This document shows positions 8,799 through 18,320 of a stretch of DNA of 57,473 bases, one piece after another (positions within the stretch are counted from its first letter, which is position 1; every line of letters begins with the position of its first letter). Position numbers and translations under genes: made by a program. Origin of the DNA: an uncultured Prevotellaceae bacterium (GTDB lineage Bacteria > Bacteroidota > Bacteroidia > Bacteroidales > Muribaculaceae). The notes beneath the pieces were generated by a model. The model had not been told where the DNA came from. It saw only the letters and a list, made by a program, of their open reading frames with translations, and did not search any database. Location: NCBI GenBank assembly GCA_947165485.1, contig CAMVAP010000017.1, forward strand, positions 1 to 57,473, written 5' to 3'.

Positions 8799-11700
8799 AT
8801 GATGAATAATATGATGAGATACTACTACATTCGTTTGATGGCGTGCCTTGCTGTACTAGCGATGACCGCCAGCAGTGCTGAAGCACTGGACAAGCAATAC
8901 TACGCTCCCACCAGCAAACTTACTGAGGGCCAATGGGTCAAGATCGCCGTCCAGGAGAGCGGCATCTATCAGATCACAGCCGACGACATCCTCAGTTGGG
9001 GCCTGGGCAGCGACCTGTCCCAGATCCATGTGTTCGGCTATGGTGGCGCGCCGTTGAGCGAGGTCATGCTGAGTGACAACTACTCCGATGACCTGCCGCA
9101 GGTGCCCGTTGTGCGCTCTGGCGACCGCATCCTGTTTTACGCCCAGGGGTCCACTACCTGGCGAAAACTAAACCAGATCTTTCCTTATGTGCAGGTGCAG
9201 CACCCCTATGCCAACACAGGCTGTTACCTGGTCACCAATAACGCCCGTTACGACGATATTGACATTACCCTGGCCGACAACAGCCCCACGGGGCCGATAA
9301 AGAGTAGCTACATCGAACGCCTCTACCATGAGAAGGAGATCATCAATCCTGGTCACACGGGGCGCAACTACCTGGGCGAGAGTTTTGGCAACAACATCAA
9401 ACAGATGTTCCAGTTTGATCTGAACGGTCTGGTTGAGGGCTCCACAGTCAGTGTCTATCCCGTCTTTGCCGCCAAGACCTCAGACGCTAACGGTTACCTG
9501 ACCTACTGGTACAACGACAACCAACTTGCACAGACCGATGCCGATGTCATCCACAATTACTACAATAATAATTATACACATTACTACCTGGCAAAATCGG
9601 TCAAGCAGTTCACTCTTGATGGAACCGATCAACTGAGGTTCAAGGTCAATTTTTCCTGCACAGGCACGGTGCATGAGGCTCGCCTGGACTTCATCACCGT
9701 CAACTATGAGCGACACTTGGCAATGAGAGACGGTTGCTTGGCCTTCGGCCTCGACAAGGCGAGCCGCGACACCACCTACCAGTTGACGGGATGTGCGGGT
9801 TCCACCAGAGTGTGGGACGTCACCATGCCCTCGGCCCCGGTGCAGCAGAATGTAACCACAGCCGACGACATTGCCGCGTTCAGTCCCAGCACGACCGGGC
9901 GCCGCGAGTTCATCGCCTTCGACGAGTCGGCTACCGGCTATTCCCATCCCGAACTCGTGGGCGAAGTCCCCAACCAGAACATCCACGCCCAGGCGACTCC
10001 CGACATGATCATCCTCGCTCCTGCTGCCTATCTGGAGCAGGCACAGCGGGTAGCCGCGCTGCACGAGCGATATGACCACTACGACGTGTTGGTTCTGGAC
10101 CACGAGCAGGTGTTCAACGAGTTCTCAAGCGGCACCCGGGACGCGATGGCCTATCGCCGGCTGTGCAAGATGTTCTATGATCGCGGTGAGAGCGAGGACG
10201 GCCACCGGCTGCAGTACCTGCTGCTGTTTGGCAGCGGCAGCTACGACAACCGCATGATAGGCACCGATACGGGTTTCCTCGATAACCACAAGCTGCTCAC
10301 CTGGCAGAGCGAGGCAAGTAGCACCGATGAAAACTCCTTCACCACCGACGACTACTTCGCGGTGCTGGACGATGGCAGCAGCATCGATAATAATGACAAG
10401 ATGAACATCGCTGTGGGACGCATGATCTTCAGAAACCAGGACGAGGCGCGCACGGTGGTGGACAAGCTGGAGAACTACATCACCAGGCCCGACTACGGCT
10501 CCTGGAAGAACCGGATGATGTTTGTAGCCGACGACGAGGACACTGGTGCCCACATGGAGCAATCCAATAGCATGATCAGCATCATCGGCGACCACGGCGG
10601 CGAGAACATGGTTTATGACCATGTGTACATCGACGCCTTTGACGCCGTGGACGTGGATAGGAAGCGCACCTATCCCGATGCACGAGCCAAGATGTTCAAC
10701 TCGTTGAACGAGGGCACCCTCTGGTGGAATTATATCGGACGCTCTAGTACTCAAAGGTGGACCAACGAGGGGCTGCTGACACGGTCTGATGTCGATAGTC
10801 TGATGAATTACAGCCATTTGCCTATTCTGTATGCCGCTACGGCCGATTTCTTCCGTTTCGACAACGATTCGGTATCAAGCGGCGAGCACATGTTCATTAA
10901 GCCCGACGGCGGCGTCATAGCAGCCATCGGTGCCGCCAGGATAACCTATCTTTACGAAAATGGCAGGTTGGACCAGGCTGTAGCAAGCCACATCTTTGCC
11001 GGAGATGAGAGTGGTCGCCCAACGCGCATCGGAGATATCATTAAGATGGCCAAGAACTCCCTCATTGCGGCGAACGACAATAAGCACCGCTTCTTCTGCT
11101 TCGGTGACCCTGCCATGAGGCTGGCCTACGCTCCCTTGACGGCCCGCATCGAGAGCATCAATGGCCAAGCAGTTGACGATGAAGGCTATGAGCCGTTGGT
11201 GTTCTGGGCGCATGACTCTGTAGAGTTTAGCGGCAAGATTATCGGGCTGGATGGTAAAGTAGCTACCGATTTCAATGGCGTTGTGGTCTCGACGCTGTTT
11301 GGCCCTGAACAGTCGATCACCACCCACGGCTATGGCAATAGTGGCAAGCAAGTCACCTATGAGGATTGGTCCAACCGCCTCACCGTCATCTCAGATACCG
11401 TGGTGAACGGCGAGTTCACGGTCCATGTCATTATTCCTGACGAGGTCAACGATGAGCTTGACAATGATCGCCCTGCGTTGATCAACCTGTACGCCTACGA
11501 CAGTCGTGACTCGCTCGAGGCAAGGGGTTCCAGCAGCGATTTCTACATCTTCAAGCAGGTGGCCGACACCATCGGCCCAGACATCATCACGATGGTCTTG
11601 AATGACGAAAGATTCATCGACGGCGGCAACGTCAACGCGTCACCGGTGCTGCTGGCGACCGTTGCCGATGAGAGCGGAGTGAATCTGTCACCGGCTGAAA

Positions 11701-12230
11701 GTAAGCCCAGCATGGTGCTCGTGCTCGACGGCAGCACCATCTACAGAGACCTGGTGAATTACTATACCCCCATGCCGACTCAGCAGGGAACGCTAGGGGC
11801 CATCAGCTACCAGTTGAACGACCTGCCCGAGGGCAAGCACTACTTGACCTTGAACGTGTGGGACGTGTACAACAACAAGAGTGTGAAGACCATTACCTTC
11901 AACGTCAGCACTGGGGCTGTACCCGAGATCACCGCCCCTGGGGATCTCGATATCTACTGCGCGTTCAACGGCTCGGAAATGACCTTCTATGTGCAACATG
12001 ACCGTCTGGGTTACGGGGAGAGCGTGACCATCGAGGTGTATGACCTGATGGGGCGCTGCCTGTGGCAGAGTACGCCCTCGGGGGATAACGCCACACCTGT
12101 TACTTGGAATATGCTGGACAACGGTGGCACGCGTGTGCCTGGCGGCATTTACATCTACCGCGCTACTATCACAGCCAACGGCGGGCAGATGACGACAAGA
12201 GCCCATAAACTCGCCATTCCGACCGATTGA
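8799..12230 (+). CDS. porU: PorU-like T9SS C25 sortase homologue lacking catalytic residues
   Basis: PorU is the C25-type sortase of the T9SS attachment complex. It removes the C-terminal signal of cargo and joins it to A-LPS at the cell surface. This 1143-residue protein has a signal peptide (residues 1-30), the typical PorU N-terminal region (GIYQITADDIL, HVFGYGG), a gingipain-like domain and a C-terminal CTD-like sandwich ending TTRAHKLAIPTD. Around the active site the family normally has GHG with the catalytic His and TATCEF with the catalytic Cys. Here these read YIGRSS (Arg648) and AATADF (Ala682), while the flanking LP, FRFDN and SSGE motifs are conserved. The spacing, 34 residues, fits the His-Cys distance expected. 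The frame is open and undamaged, so this looks like a folded pseudoenzyme. The start might be Met5 or Met6 instead. It converges on two DUF4251 genes and four PorZ-like genes. Confidence 0.85.
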   Translation: MMNNMMRYYYIRLMACLAVLAMTASSAEALDKQYYAPTSKLTEGQWVKIAVQESGIYQITADDILSWGLGSDLSQIHVFGYGGAPLSEVMLSDNYSDDLPQVPVVRSGDRILFYAQGSTTWRKLNQIFPYVQVQHPYANTGCYLVTNNARYDDIDITLADNSPTGPIKSSYIERLYHEKEIINPGHTGRNYLGESFGNNIKQMFQFDLNGLVEGSTVSVYPVFAAKTSDANGYLTYWYNDNQLAQTDADVIHNYYNNNYTHYYLAKSVKQFTLDGTDQLRFKVNFSCTGTVHEARLDFITVNYERHLAMRDGCLAFGLDKASRDTTYQLTGCAGSTRVWDVTMPSAPVQQNVTTADDIAAFSPSTTGRREFIAFDESATGYSHPELVGEVPNQNIHAQATPDMIILAPAAYLEQAQRVAALHERYDHYDVLVLDHEQVFNEFSSGTRDAMAYRRLCKMFYDRGESEDGHRLQYLLLFGSGSYDNRMIGTDTGFLDNHKLLTWQSEASSTDENSFTTDDYFAVLDDGSSIDNNDKMNIAVGRMIFRNQDEARTVVDKLENYITRPDYGSWKNRMMFVADDEDTGAHMEQSNSMISIIGDHGGENMVYDHVYIDAFDAVDVDRKRTYPDARAKMFNSLNEGTLWWNYIGRSSTQRWTNEGLLTRSDVDSLMNYSHLPILYAATADFFRFDNDSVSSGEHMFIKPDGGVIAAIGAARITYLYENGRLDQAVASHIFAGDESGRPTRIGDIIKMAKNSLIAANDNKHRFFCFGDPAMRLAYAPLTARIESINGQAVDDEGYEPLVFWAHDSVEFSGKIIGLDGKVATDFNGVVVSTLFGPEQSITTHGYGNSGKQVTYEDWSNRLTVISDTVVNGEFTVHVIIPDEVNDELDNDRPALINLYAYDSRDSLEARGSSSDFYIFKQVADTIGPDIITMVLNDERFIDGGNVNASPVLLATVADESGVNLSPAESKPSMVLVLDGSTIYRDLVNYYTPMPTQQGTLGAISYQLNDLPEGKHYLTLNVWDVYNNKSVKTITFNVSTGAVPEITAPGDLDIYCAFNGSEMTFYVQHDRLGYGESVTIEVYDLMGRCLWQSTPSGDNATPVTWNMLDNGGTRVPGGIYIYRATITANGGQMTTRAHKLAIPTD

Positions 12231-12261
12231 GTGTCGTGATTAACCATCATAGCTCAAGCAA

Positions 12262-12328
12262 AGAGGGTGTGTCATAATGAAATGGACCCCAAAAGTTTTT
12301 TGTCCAACTTTTGGGGTTCATTTCACAC
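12262..12328. repeat. 38-bp palindrome copy 1, between convergent genes
   Basis: TGGACCCCAAAAGTT and AACTTTTGGGGTTCA flank the 8-bp centre TTTTGTCC, forming a near-perfect palindrome. Its left side is preceded by GGGTGTGTCATAATGAAA, the same end motif as the family A elements. An almost identical copy lies in reverse orientation at 57426-57463. The arms resemble terminal repeats of IS3-family (IS150 group) elements. Between porU and the DUF4251 gene it would serve as a bidirectional terminator. Confidence 0.6.
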
Positions 12329-12341
12329 TCGGTGGGCTGAA

Positions 12342-12842
12342 CTATTGCAGGATGTCCAAGCCGTGGATCACGCCGCTGTAGGATATCGCATCGCGGCCAC
12401 GCGGAGTAACATCGATGGTTGCCTTGCCATTCATGAACACCTCAACGTGGAACCTGTAATTGTCGTCACCATTATCTACCCTGAAGGTCACATCGGCACG
12501 GTCAGCCTTGGGATATTTCACCTGGTAGTCAAGAATCGGGCTGGTAAAATTGAGTGCCTTATATCCACTGGCGCCATAGCCCACATTCTGCCCAGAGCCG
12601 ACATAGGGCAAATAACACGTCACAGCCCCTTCACGCATGATCATCTTCTGCCCCTGGCTCACGGCAATCGTTGGGGCCGTTAAGGGCCGCATCGATCCCA
12701 CCATCACAACAAACTGGCGGGACTCAAGCAGGTGCTTGATGGCATCAACCTGCTGCTGGTCAACCACCTTATTTCCAGAGCCACATGCGGCGAGCAACAT
12801 CAGTAAACACAATGTCAAAACAAGTTGTAATTTCTTCATCAT
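12342..12842 (-). CDS. DUF4251 lipoprotein
   Basis: The 166-residue protein starts with a lipoprotein signal whose lipobox LAAC ends at about residue 20, followed by a GSGN linker. The mature domain has DUF4251 hallmarks: FVVMVGSMRPL near the N-terminus, a CYLPYVGSG motif in the middle, then KALNFTSPILDY and a C-terminal GKATIDVTPRGRDAISYSG. DUF4251 proteins are common outer-membrane or periplasmic lipoproteins of Bacteroidales without a known function. It is a paralogue of the next gene, 65 bp away, which has the same C-terminal signature. Translation may start at the first or second Met. Confidence 0.8.
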   Translation of the reverse strand: MMKKLQLVLTLCLLMLLAACGSGNKVVDQQQVDAIKHLLESRQFVVMVGSMRPLTAPTIAVSQGQKMIMREGAVTCYLPYVGSGQNVGYGASGYKALNFTSPILDYQVKYPKADRADVTFRVDNGDDNYRFHVEVFMNGKATIDVTPRGRDAISYSGVIHGLDILQ

Positions 12843-12907
12843 ATTGAACTTTTATTTTTAAGGATATATCCAGTGTTTCTCTCAAAGATTAGATAACGTG
12901 ATTATTC

Positions 12908-13396
12908 TCAAAAAATCATCTCGCCATCAAACGAGATTGCATCACGGTCGTTACCGATGATGTCGATGATGGCTTTACCATTGGTAAACATGTCGATGCG
13001 GTAATGGTAAACTTCCTCATCGTTGTTCACATCAAACTCAATCAAGTAGCGGTTACTGGTCGTCCGGGTGACCTTGTAGTTCATCATCTTACCCTTGAAG
13101 TTCAAGCCCTTTCCCCCACCATAGGGCAGGCGGTAGGCTTCACCCACATACGGTAGATAACTATCCACCTGGTCACCGTTGATCTTCAATTCATAGTCGG
13201 AGCTCACGTGGCGCGGCATTCCTCCCAGGGGTTTCATCCAATCTACCGCAATCGTGTAGCTCGCATTCTCAAGGGCCGACTCCACTTGTTGTGCCAACTG
13301 CGCCTCACGCTCGGCCCGTGTCAATCCTTTACCCGTGCCACAAGCCGCAAGGAGCACCATCAAGCAGGGCACGATCACTAATAATAACTTCCTCAT
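12908..13396 (-). CDS. DUF4251 lipoprotein, paralogue
   Basis: A 162-residue lipoprotein with lipobox LAAC followed by GTGKGL. It shares with its downstream neighbour the sequence of motifs SYTIAVDWMKPL, DSYLPYVGEAYRLPYGG, KGLNFKGKMMNY and GKAIIDIIGNDRDAISFDG, so the two arose by tandem duplication. DUF4251 has no established role. The pair sits between a PorU-like sortase and PorZ-like proteins, but a T9SS function cannot be claimed from position alone. The gene is complete. Confidence 0.8.
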   Translation of the reverse strand: MRKLLLVIVPCLMVLLAACGTGKGLTRAEREAQLAQQVESALENASYTIAVDWMKPLGGMPRHVSSDYELKINGDQVDSYLPYVGEAYRLPYGGGKGLNFKGKMMNYKVTRTTSNRYLIEFDVNNDEEVYHYRIDMFTNGKAIIDIIGNDRDAISFDGEMIF

Positions 13397-13424
13397 AAAA
13401 ATTCCTTTAAAAGATTAAACTAGG

Positions 13425-13513
13425 GAGGTTGTGTCACAACCGGCAGCTGGAATCCTTGATGGCTCGGCCAGAAGACCGTTCAAAGCTCTAGGCGTGAATG
13501 ATGACACAACCCC
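13425..13513. repeat. MITE-like element, family A copy 3 (about 89 bp)
   Basis: The element opens with GGTTGTGTCACAACC and closes with GTGAATGATGACACAACC, inverted relative to each other. The closing GTGAATGATGACACA is identical to the end of the copy at 8440-8574. The interior is shorter and more divergent than in the other two copies. It lies between the DUF4251 gene and the end of the first PorZ-like gene. Confidence 0.5.
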
Positions 13514-13525
13514 ATTACATATTAT

Positions 13526-15856
13526 TTATCGGATGACAGCGATCTTGGTCACTACACCCTCTCCACTGCCGTTGGCCCGCGAGCACAACACGAGATAAAC
13601 ACCCGTCTTGACATGGTTGCCATACTGGTCACAACAGTCCCAGGTCGTCATGCCACCAGTGGATTTCAACTGTCGCAACACATTGCCACTGGCATCAGCA
13701 ATCTTGACCAGCGAGTTGTCCATCAGGCCCGTGATTGTGACATCACCCGTGTAGTCGGGGCGCACAGGATTGGGATAGGCATAGATGTTGTCATAGGTGG
13801 GCTCGGCAGGGCCACTGTCACTGAAGTACTCATACACGCCATCAGGCGTAGTCATATAAACCGAATTGCTGTTGGGATTGCAGCACACGCGATATACCGT
13901 ATTGGAGGCCAACGGGCTGTTAGCCGAGTTAAATTTCTTGATAATCTGTGTGCCATCGGCGCTGACAAGGAAGAGTCCCGAACTCTGGGTGGCAATCCAC
14001 TTGCGGTTGGCACCGTCAACAGCAATATCATTGACCTGGATGCCATTGAGCAGGTAATCGGCCATGCCCGTGCCATCGTTGCGGGGCACCTTGATGTGGT
14101 TTACCCTGAAGTCGGGAGAGAAAGCCTGTGCGGGATTAAAGCTCACGACACCCTCGGTGCATCCCATCCACACGACACCGTTCAAGTCCTCGGTAAAGCA
14201 CAGGATATTGGTCCAGGTGAACGGTTGCCCATCCTGATCAATCAACCTGTCATAGATCTCCTGCTGGGGACGTGAAGACGATACCTCCCCATTGGAATTC
14301 CAGAAGATGATGGGTCGCTGGTAATCACCGTCATTAAAGATCTTGATGTCATAATTGCTGTTGTGTGTCGAGATGAAGATGGCCGTCTTGGTATATTCGG
14401 CGGTGTTCAAGCCATCAATCTGCGGCATCACCCAATCGCTCTTGCTGCTGGTGTTCTGCTTGAGTTTAGCAGCCGGCAGCACCATGACGGGCGATTTGCG
14501 ATTCACAAATATCTCATAGGTCTGCACCACCCACAGGTTACCATTACGATCGATTGTGGTGATGGGGTGAAGGACATACCGCTTGGACATCGGAGTGTTG
14601 GTCGAGTCATAGATCTGGACAATCTCGTTGTTATGCACCTTGAGCAGTCCTTGACGCCATGTGCTCATCAGGTAAGTATCAGGGTCACCGGGCAAGAACT
14701 CAATGTAGTAAGAACCTTGCTGATGAACCCCCTCGGGGGTCACATCGTTCCATTTCACGCCATCATAGGTATTGACCGACGTGGGGTTGCCATCGTTGTT
14801 GGTGAAGAAGAAGTTGGTGGCAGAACTGGACACATAGAGCAAATCCTTAGATTTGTTATAAGTCATCCAGAAGGGTACCCCAAAGTTCAACGCATTGGGC
14901 AGGTAATAGGAATCGCTGCCCAGCTGGTGCAGACCATTGACGCCAGCAGCCCACACGATGTTACCGTCTCCATCGGGGTTAGCGCTGCACAGCTCGCCCA
15001 CGACCTCGGTAGCGACGGGGTTGAGACCCGTCTCATCGGTTGTGTAATACTTGTTGAGGGCCGGCACATTGAGCAGATAGCCGCCACGCGTCTTTTGCAC
15101 CAAGGTGGTGCTCGCTTCAAAAAGGGGTGTCGATTTGAAACTAGCTTTTCCCTCATTGTTCACTGTCATTTTGATCCAATAGGTCCAGTCCGTCAAGCAA
15201 TAGAAAGTGGAGTCACTGATCGGGTAGATGCGACACTTGTCGTTCTTGGTCAACGAGACAGGCTCAAACGAGTCAAGCTGCTCATGATACTGGCTAGCGG
15301 AGCCATAATAGGATGACTGCGGGGTTGAGAGCACCAGCATGTCACCCACCTGAGCGACCGATGTAATGGACGTGCCATAATTGTGGGATTCCTTGATGAC
15401 AAACTTGCTATCATCGATGACCACATAGCCAAAATCGGCAGCCACATATATCAAGCCGGGAGCAAAGGTCACGTAATTGATGGTTTTGCCAGTCGTCATG
15501 ACGGCATTTTTAATCTCAGGCATATTCACTACCGAGCCATTGCTCAAGATGACATCCATATTGGAGTTGGCGTACACCAGCAGGAGATAGTCCTTGTCGC
15601 TGTTATAAAACATCTGAGTGATCGACATATCGGACAGGTCATTCACTCGGCTCAACGCCTCGTTTTCCTGAGTCTCCTTGTCGAGACGGAACAGGTTACC
15701 AGCGGCAAGATAATAGACCCACTTGTGGCCCTCGGCAACAGCAGTCATGTTGCTGCCGACAAAAGAGGTGTGAATCAGCCAATCGCCGACAGCATTCTGA
15801 GCCCCGGCACACAATGACATCATCACGGCGACCAACAATACTAATCTCTTAATCAT
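13526..15856 (-). CDS. porZ: PorZ-like T9SS attachment-complex protein (copy 1)
   Basis: PorZ is a surface protein of the T9SS attachment complex (PorU, PorV, PorQ, PorZ) built of two beta-propellers and a C-terminal CTD; it is reported to bind A-LPS. This 776-residue protein has a signal peptide (residues 1-19), the N-terminal PorZ pattern (GDWLIHTSF, NLFRLDKET, LSDMSITQMFY, a DYLLLVY strand) and the repeat motif GKTINYVTFAPGLIYVAADFGYVVID. At the end is a CTD-like domain from YAYPNPVRPDYTG to VVTKIAVIR. Its length equals that of characterised PorZ. It is the most divergent of the four copies and lies only 47 bp after copy 2, so they are probably co-transcribed. Which copy is the functional orthologue cannot be settled here. 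Confidence 0.75.
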   Translation of the reverse strand: MIKRLVLLVAVMMSLCAGAQNAVGDWLIHTSFVGSNMTAVAEGHKWVYYLAAGNLFRLDKETQENEALSRVNDLSDMSITQMFYNSDKDYLLLVYANSNMDVILSNGSVVNMPEIKNAVMTTGKTINYVTFAPGLIYVAADFGYVVIDDSKFVIKESHNYGTSITSVAQVGDMLVLSTPQSSYYGSASQYHEQLDSFEPVSLTKNDKCRIYPISDSTFYCLTDWTYWIKMTVNNEGKASFKSTPLFEASTTLVQKTRGGYLLNVPALNKYYTTDETGLNPVATEVVGELCSANPDGDGNIVWAAGVNGLHQLGSDSYYLPNALNFGVPFWMTYNKSKDLLYVSSSATNFFFTNNDGNPTSVNTYDGVKWNDVTPEGVHQQGSYYIEFLPGDPDTYLMSTWRQGLLKVHNNEIVQIYDSTNTPMSKRYVLHPITTIDRNGNLWVVQTYEIFVNRKSPVMVLPAAKLKQNTSSKSDWVMPQIDGLNTAEYTKTAIFISTHNSNYDIKIFNDGDYQRPIIFWNSNGEVSSSRPQQEIYDRLIDQDGQPFTWTNILCFTEDLNGVVWMGCTEGVVSFNPAQAFSPDFRVNHIKVPRNDGTGMADYLLNGIQVNDIAVDGANRKWIATQSSGLFLVSADGTQIIKKFNSANSPLASNTVYRVCCNPNSNSVYMTTPDGVYEYFSDSGPAEPTYDNIYAYPNPVRPDYTGDVTITGLMDNSLVKIADASGNVLRQLKSTGGMTTWDCCDQYGNHVKTGVYLVLCSRANGSGEGVVTKIAVIR

Positions 15857-15903
15857 TACTAACTACTTGTTTGCTTGATAAAAGAAATGTGTGTTACTGC
15901 TCA

Positions 15904-18246
15904 TTATCTAATGACCATGATGGTTGCCTGGGGAGCGCCCGTGGTTGTCGGTTGCCCACCCTGGGCCGCATAGATGTTGTAAACCCCCGTGGGGACACGC
16001 TCGCCATCGAGGCCACAGCAATCCCACATCGCGCTACCCATCACGGGACCCATCTGAGCTACCACCCGACCATTGCGGTCGGTAATGGTCACATAGCTGT
16101 TCTCCATCAGCTTGGCGATCTTGACCAGGCCCGTGAAGTCAGGCTCCACAGGATTGGGGAAGGCATAAGTGTCATCATAATCCACAGCCGGGGCATCGCC
16201 ATTGGAGACATACTCGGCAAAGCCGTTGTCGGTGAAGGCATACACGCGGTTGTGAACTGTATCACACTCGATGCTGTAAACGAGGTTACTGGGCAGGTCA
16301 CTGTTATCGGGAGTGAAGTGGTTATAGACCTCGGTGCCATCGGCTGAGACATAAAAGACGCCATCGTTGGTGGCAATCCACTTCTTGTTGTCACGGGTCA
16401 CACCGATGTCATACACCGTGTAGCCATCACACAGGTAGCCATTGCCCTCGTCAGAGGAAGTCATCACGGGACGGATAGCACGGGGATACTCGTCAAACAC
16501 CACATCGGGGTCAAACATGAACACACCGCCCAGGTAGCCAACCCAGATCATGCCATCGTTGTCCTCCTCCATGTGCATGAGGTAGTTCCACTTGATGAGT
16601 TGGTTATTCTGGTTGACAAAACTGGAGATATTGGAGATCCTGTAAGGTCCTGCCATGACATCATCACTGCCGTTATCCCAGCAAATGATATGCCCCACCC
16701 AAGTATTTCCCGACTGGTCTCCGTCGCAATACATCTTGAAGTTGTTCTTCTTGGAAATGAGGAAGCGGGAAGCCTGCATAAAGCCGGTGTTCAACGTGAG
16801 CAAACCAGGAGGTTGAACCCAGTTGGCCTTGGCAGGGGTGAGTGTAAACTTGTCCCTGGGCAGCACGGCCACAGGACAGTTGGCATTGCCATAGGAACTA
16901 ACGACCCACAAGTTACCATTCTTGTCAAATGCCGGGTGCGCTTTATAGGTTCCTATCAGCGAATTATTCTTATTGTAGGTCGTTACCAGTGAATTGTTTT
17001 TCACCTTGTGAATACCATTCTGCCAGCTTGCGCGCACATAGGTTGTGGAATCGAAGGGAGCGAACACAAACTCATAGGCCGCACCCGTGGCACTGTAAGG
17101 CGTGGCGCTAGTCCACTTGTTGCCATCATAGGTATTGATGATATTAGAAGCCATATTATTGGGCAACGTCCTGTTCTTTTGATTCAGTGCCGAGGTACCC
17201 ACATACAGTTTATCCATTGCGGGATTGTACTTGAGCCAGTAGGGCTCGTCGGTAGTGAGGGAATTGACCTTGTAGCTGGTCGAAGTGCCCTTGATGTGCA
17301 CGCCGCTACCGTCATTGATCCACACGGTGCCATCACCATTGGGGCTGGATGTAGCAAATCCCAGCGACGAAGAAGCCTTGGTAGCCGTTTTTCCAGTCTC
17401 ATCAACCGTGTAATAATAGTTCTTTCCCGCAAAATTGGCAATATATCCCGTGGGTGCTTTTTGAACCGACGTGGGTGCAGCGGCCACCAGACTTGTCAAG
17501 ACGGGAGCGCTGCCAGCAAAATCATAGTTATAGAGTGCCGATGTCCCCAGGACAAACACCGATGACGCATTGATAGGATACAACCTTGCGCCCGTAAACG
17601 AGCCTTCGCTCCTGGCATACTCCTGCAACGGGTTGGCGCTACCCTGGGGGCCATAGTAGCAAGCATCGTTGGCCAAAATCACCAGTTGGTCACCCATGAG
17701 TGCCACCGAGTTGATGTTGATACCACTGCCCAGGTTGACATTGGAAGTCACCTTCTTGCTGGTCTCATCGATGGTCACATAGCCATAGTCCACGGCTACA
17801 TAGGCCTTACCACCCCCAAACGTGATATCATTGATGGTATTGCCCGTGAATGAGGTCAACGTGCCCATGTCAATAACGGGATTGTGGATGTGGGTCACGA
17901 CATTCTTCAAACCGCTCACGTTATAAACCTTGCCATCAAGGTCAATGATATCGATATTGGTGTCCAGATAAGCGACAAAGAGCAAGCCGTTCTGCCAGTC
18001 ATAGTAGATCTGGGAAATCTTGCCACCCGAGAGCTTATTCTGGTCATTCAACGAGACTGTCGTCTTCGTGACCTTATCAAACAAGAACAGCCTGTTGCTA
18101 TTGACGTAGTAAACTTTATCACCCGTGTCATAGACATTCTGAATCTTGGTAGTCAAGTAGTAGTTATGGGTGATCCAAGTGCCCGCATGGGTGGTGGCCA
18201 CAGCCATCACCATCAACAATAGGGAGAGAAGTTGTTTCTTTAACAT
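15904..18246 (-). CDS. PorZ-like protein (copy 2)
   Basis: This 780-residue protein begins with a signal peptide (MLKKQLLSLLLMVMAVATTHA), followed by GTWITHNYYLTTKIQNVYDT, a start shared almost word for word with copies 3 and 4. The propeller repeats contain GNTINDITFGGGKAYVAVDY and DGMIWVGYLGGVFMFDP. A CTD-like domain runs from YAFPNPVEPDFTG to ATIMVIR. It is much closer to copies 3 and 4 than to copy 1. Gaps of 74 bp upstream and 47 bp downstream suggest one transcription unit with copies 3 and 1. The role is inferred from PorZ: surface-exposed, part of or accessory to the T9SS attachment complex. No catalytic residues are expected. Confidence 0.75.
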   Translation of the reverse strand: MLKKQLLSLLLMVMAVATTHAGTWITHNYYLTTKIQNVYDTGDKVYYVNSNRLFLFDKVTKTTVSLNDQNKLSGGKISQIYYDWQNGLLFVAYLDTNIDIIDLDGKVYNVSGLKNVVTHIHNPVIDMGTLTSFTGNTINDITFGGGKAYVAVDYGYVTIDETSKKVTSNVNLGSGININSVALMGDQLVILANDACYYGPQGSANPLQEYARSEGSFTGARLYPINASSVFVLGTSALYNYDFAGSAPVLTSLVAAAPTSVQKAPTGYIANFAGKNYYYTVDETGKTATKASSSLGFATSSPNGDGTVWINDGSGVHIKGTSTSYKVNSLTTDEPYWLKYNPAMDKLYVGTSALNQKNRTLPNNMASNIINTYDGNKWTSATPYSATGAAYEFVFAPFDSTTYVRASWQNGIHKVKNNSLVTTYNKNNSLIGTYKAHPAFDKNGNLWVVSSYGNANCPVAVLPRDKFTLTPAKANWVQPPGLLTLNTGFMQASRFLISKKNNFKMYCDGDQSGNTWVGHIICWDNGSDDVMAGPYRISNISSFVNQNNQLIKWNYLMHMEEDNDGMIWVGYLGGVFMFDPDVVFDEYPRAIRPVMTSSDEGNGYLCDGYTVYDIGVTRDNKKWIATNDGVFYVSADGTEVYNHFTPDNSDLPSNLVYSIECDTVHNRVYAFTDNGFAEYVSNGDAPAVDYDDTYAFPNPVEPDFTGLVKIAKLMENSYVTITDRNGRVVAQMGPVMGSAMWDCCGLDGERVPTGVYNIYAAQGGQPTTTGAPQATIMVIR

Positions 18247-18320
18247 AAGAGATATATGTTTGTAGGGTTTATTATTTACACTGATATGAGCGTTGATCCT
18301 GATAGCGCATGACCAACTCG

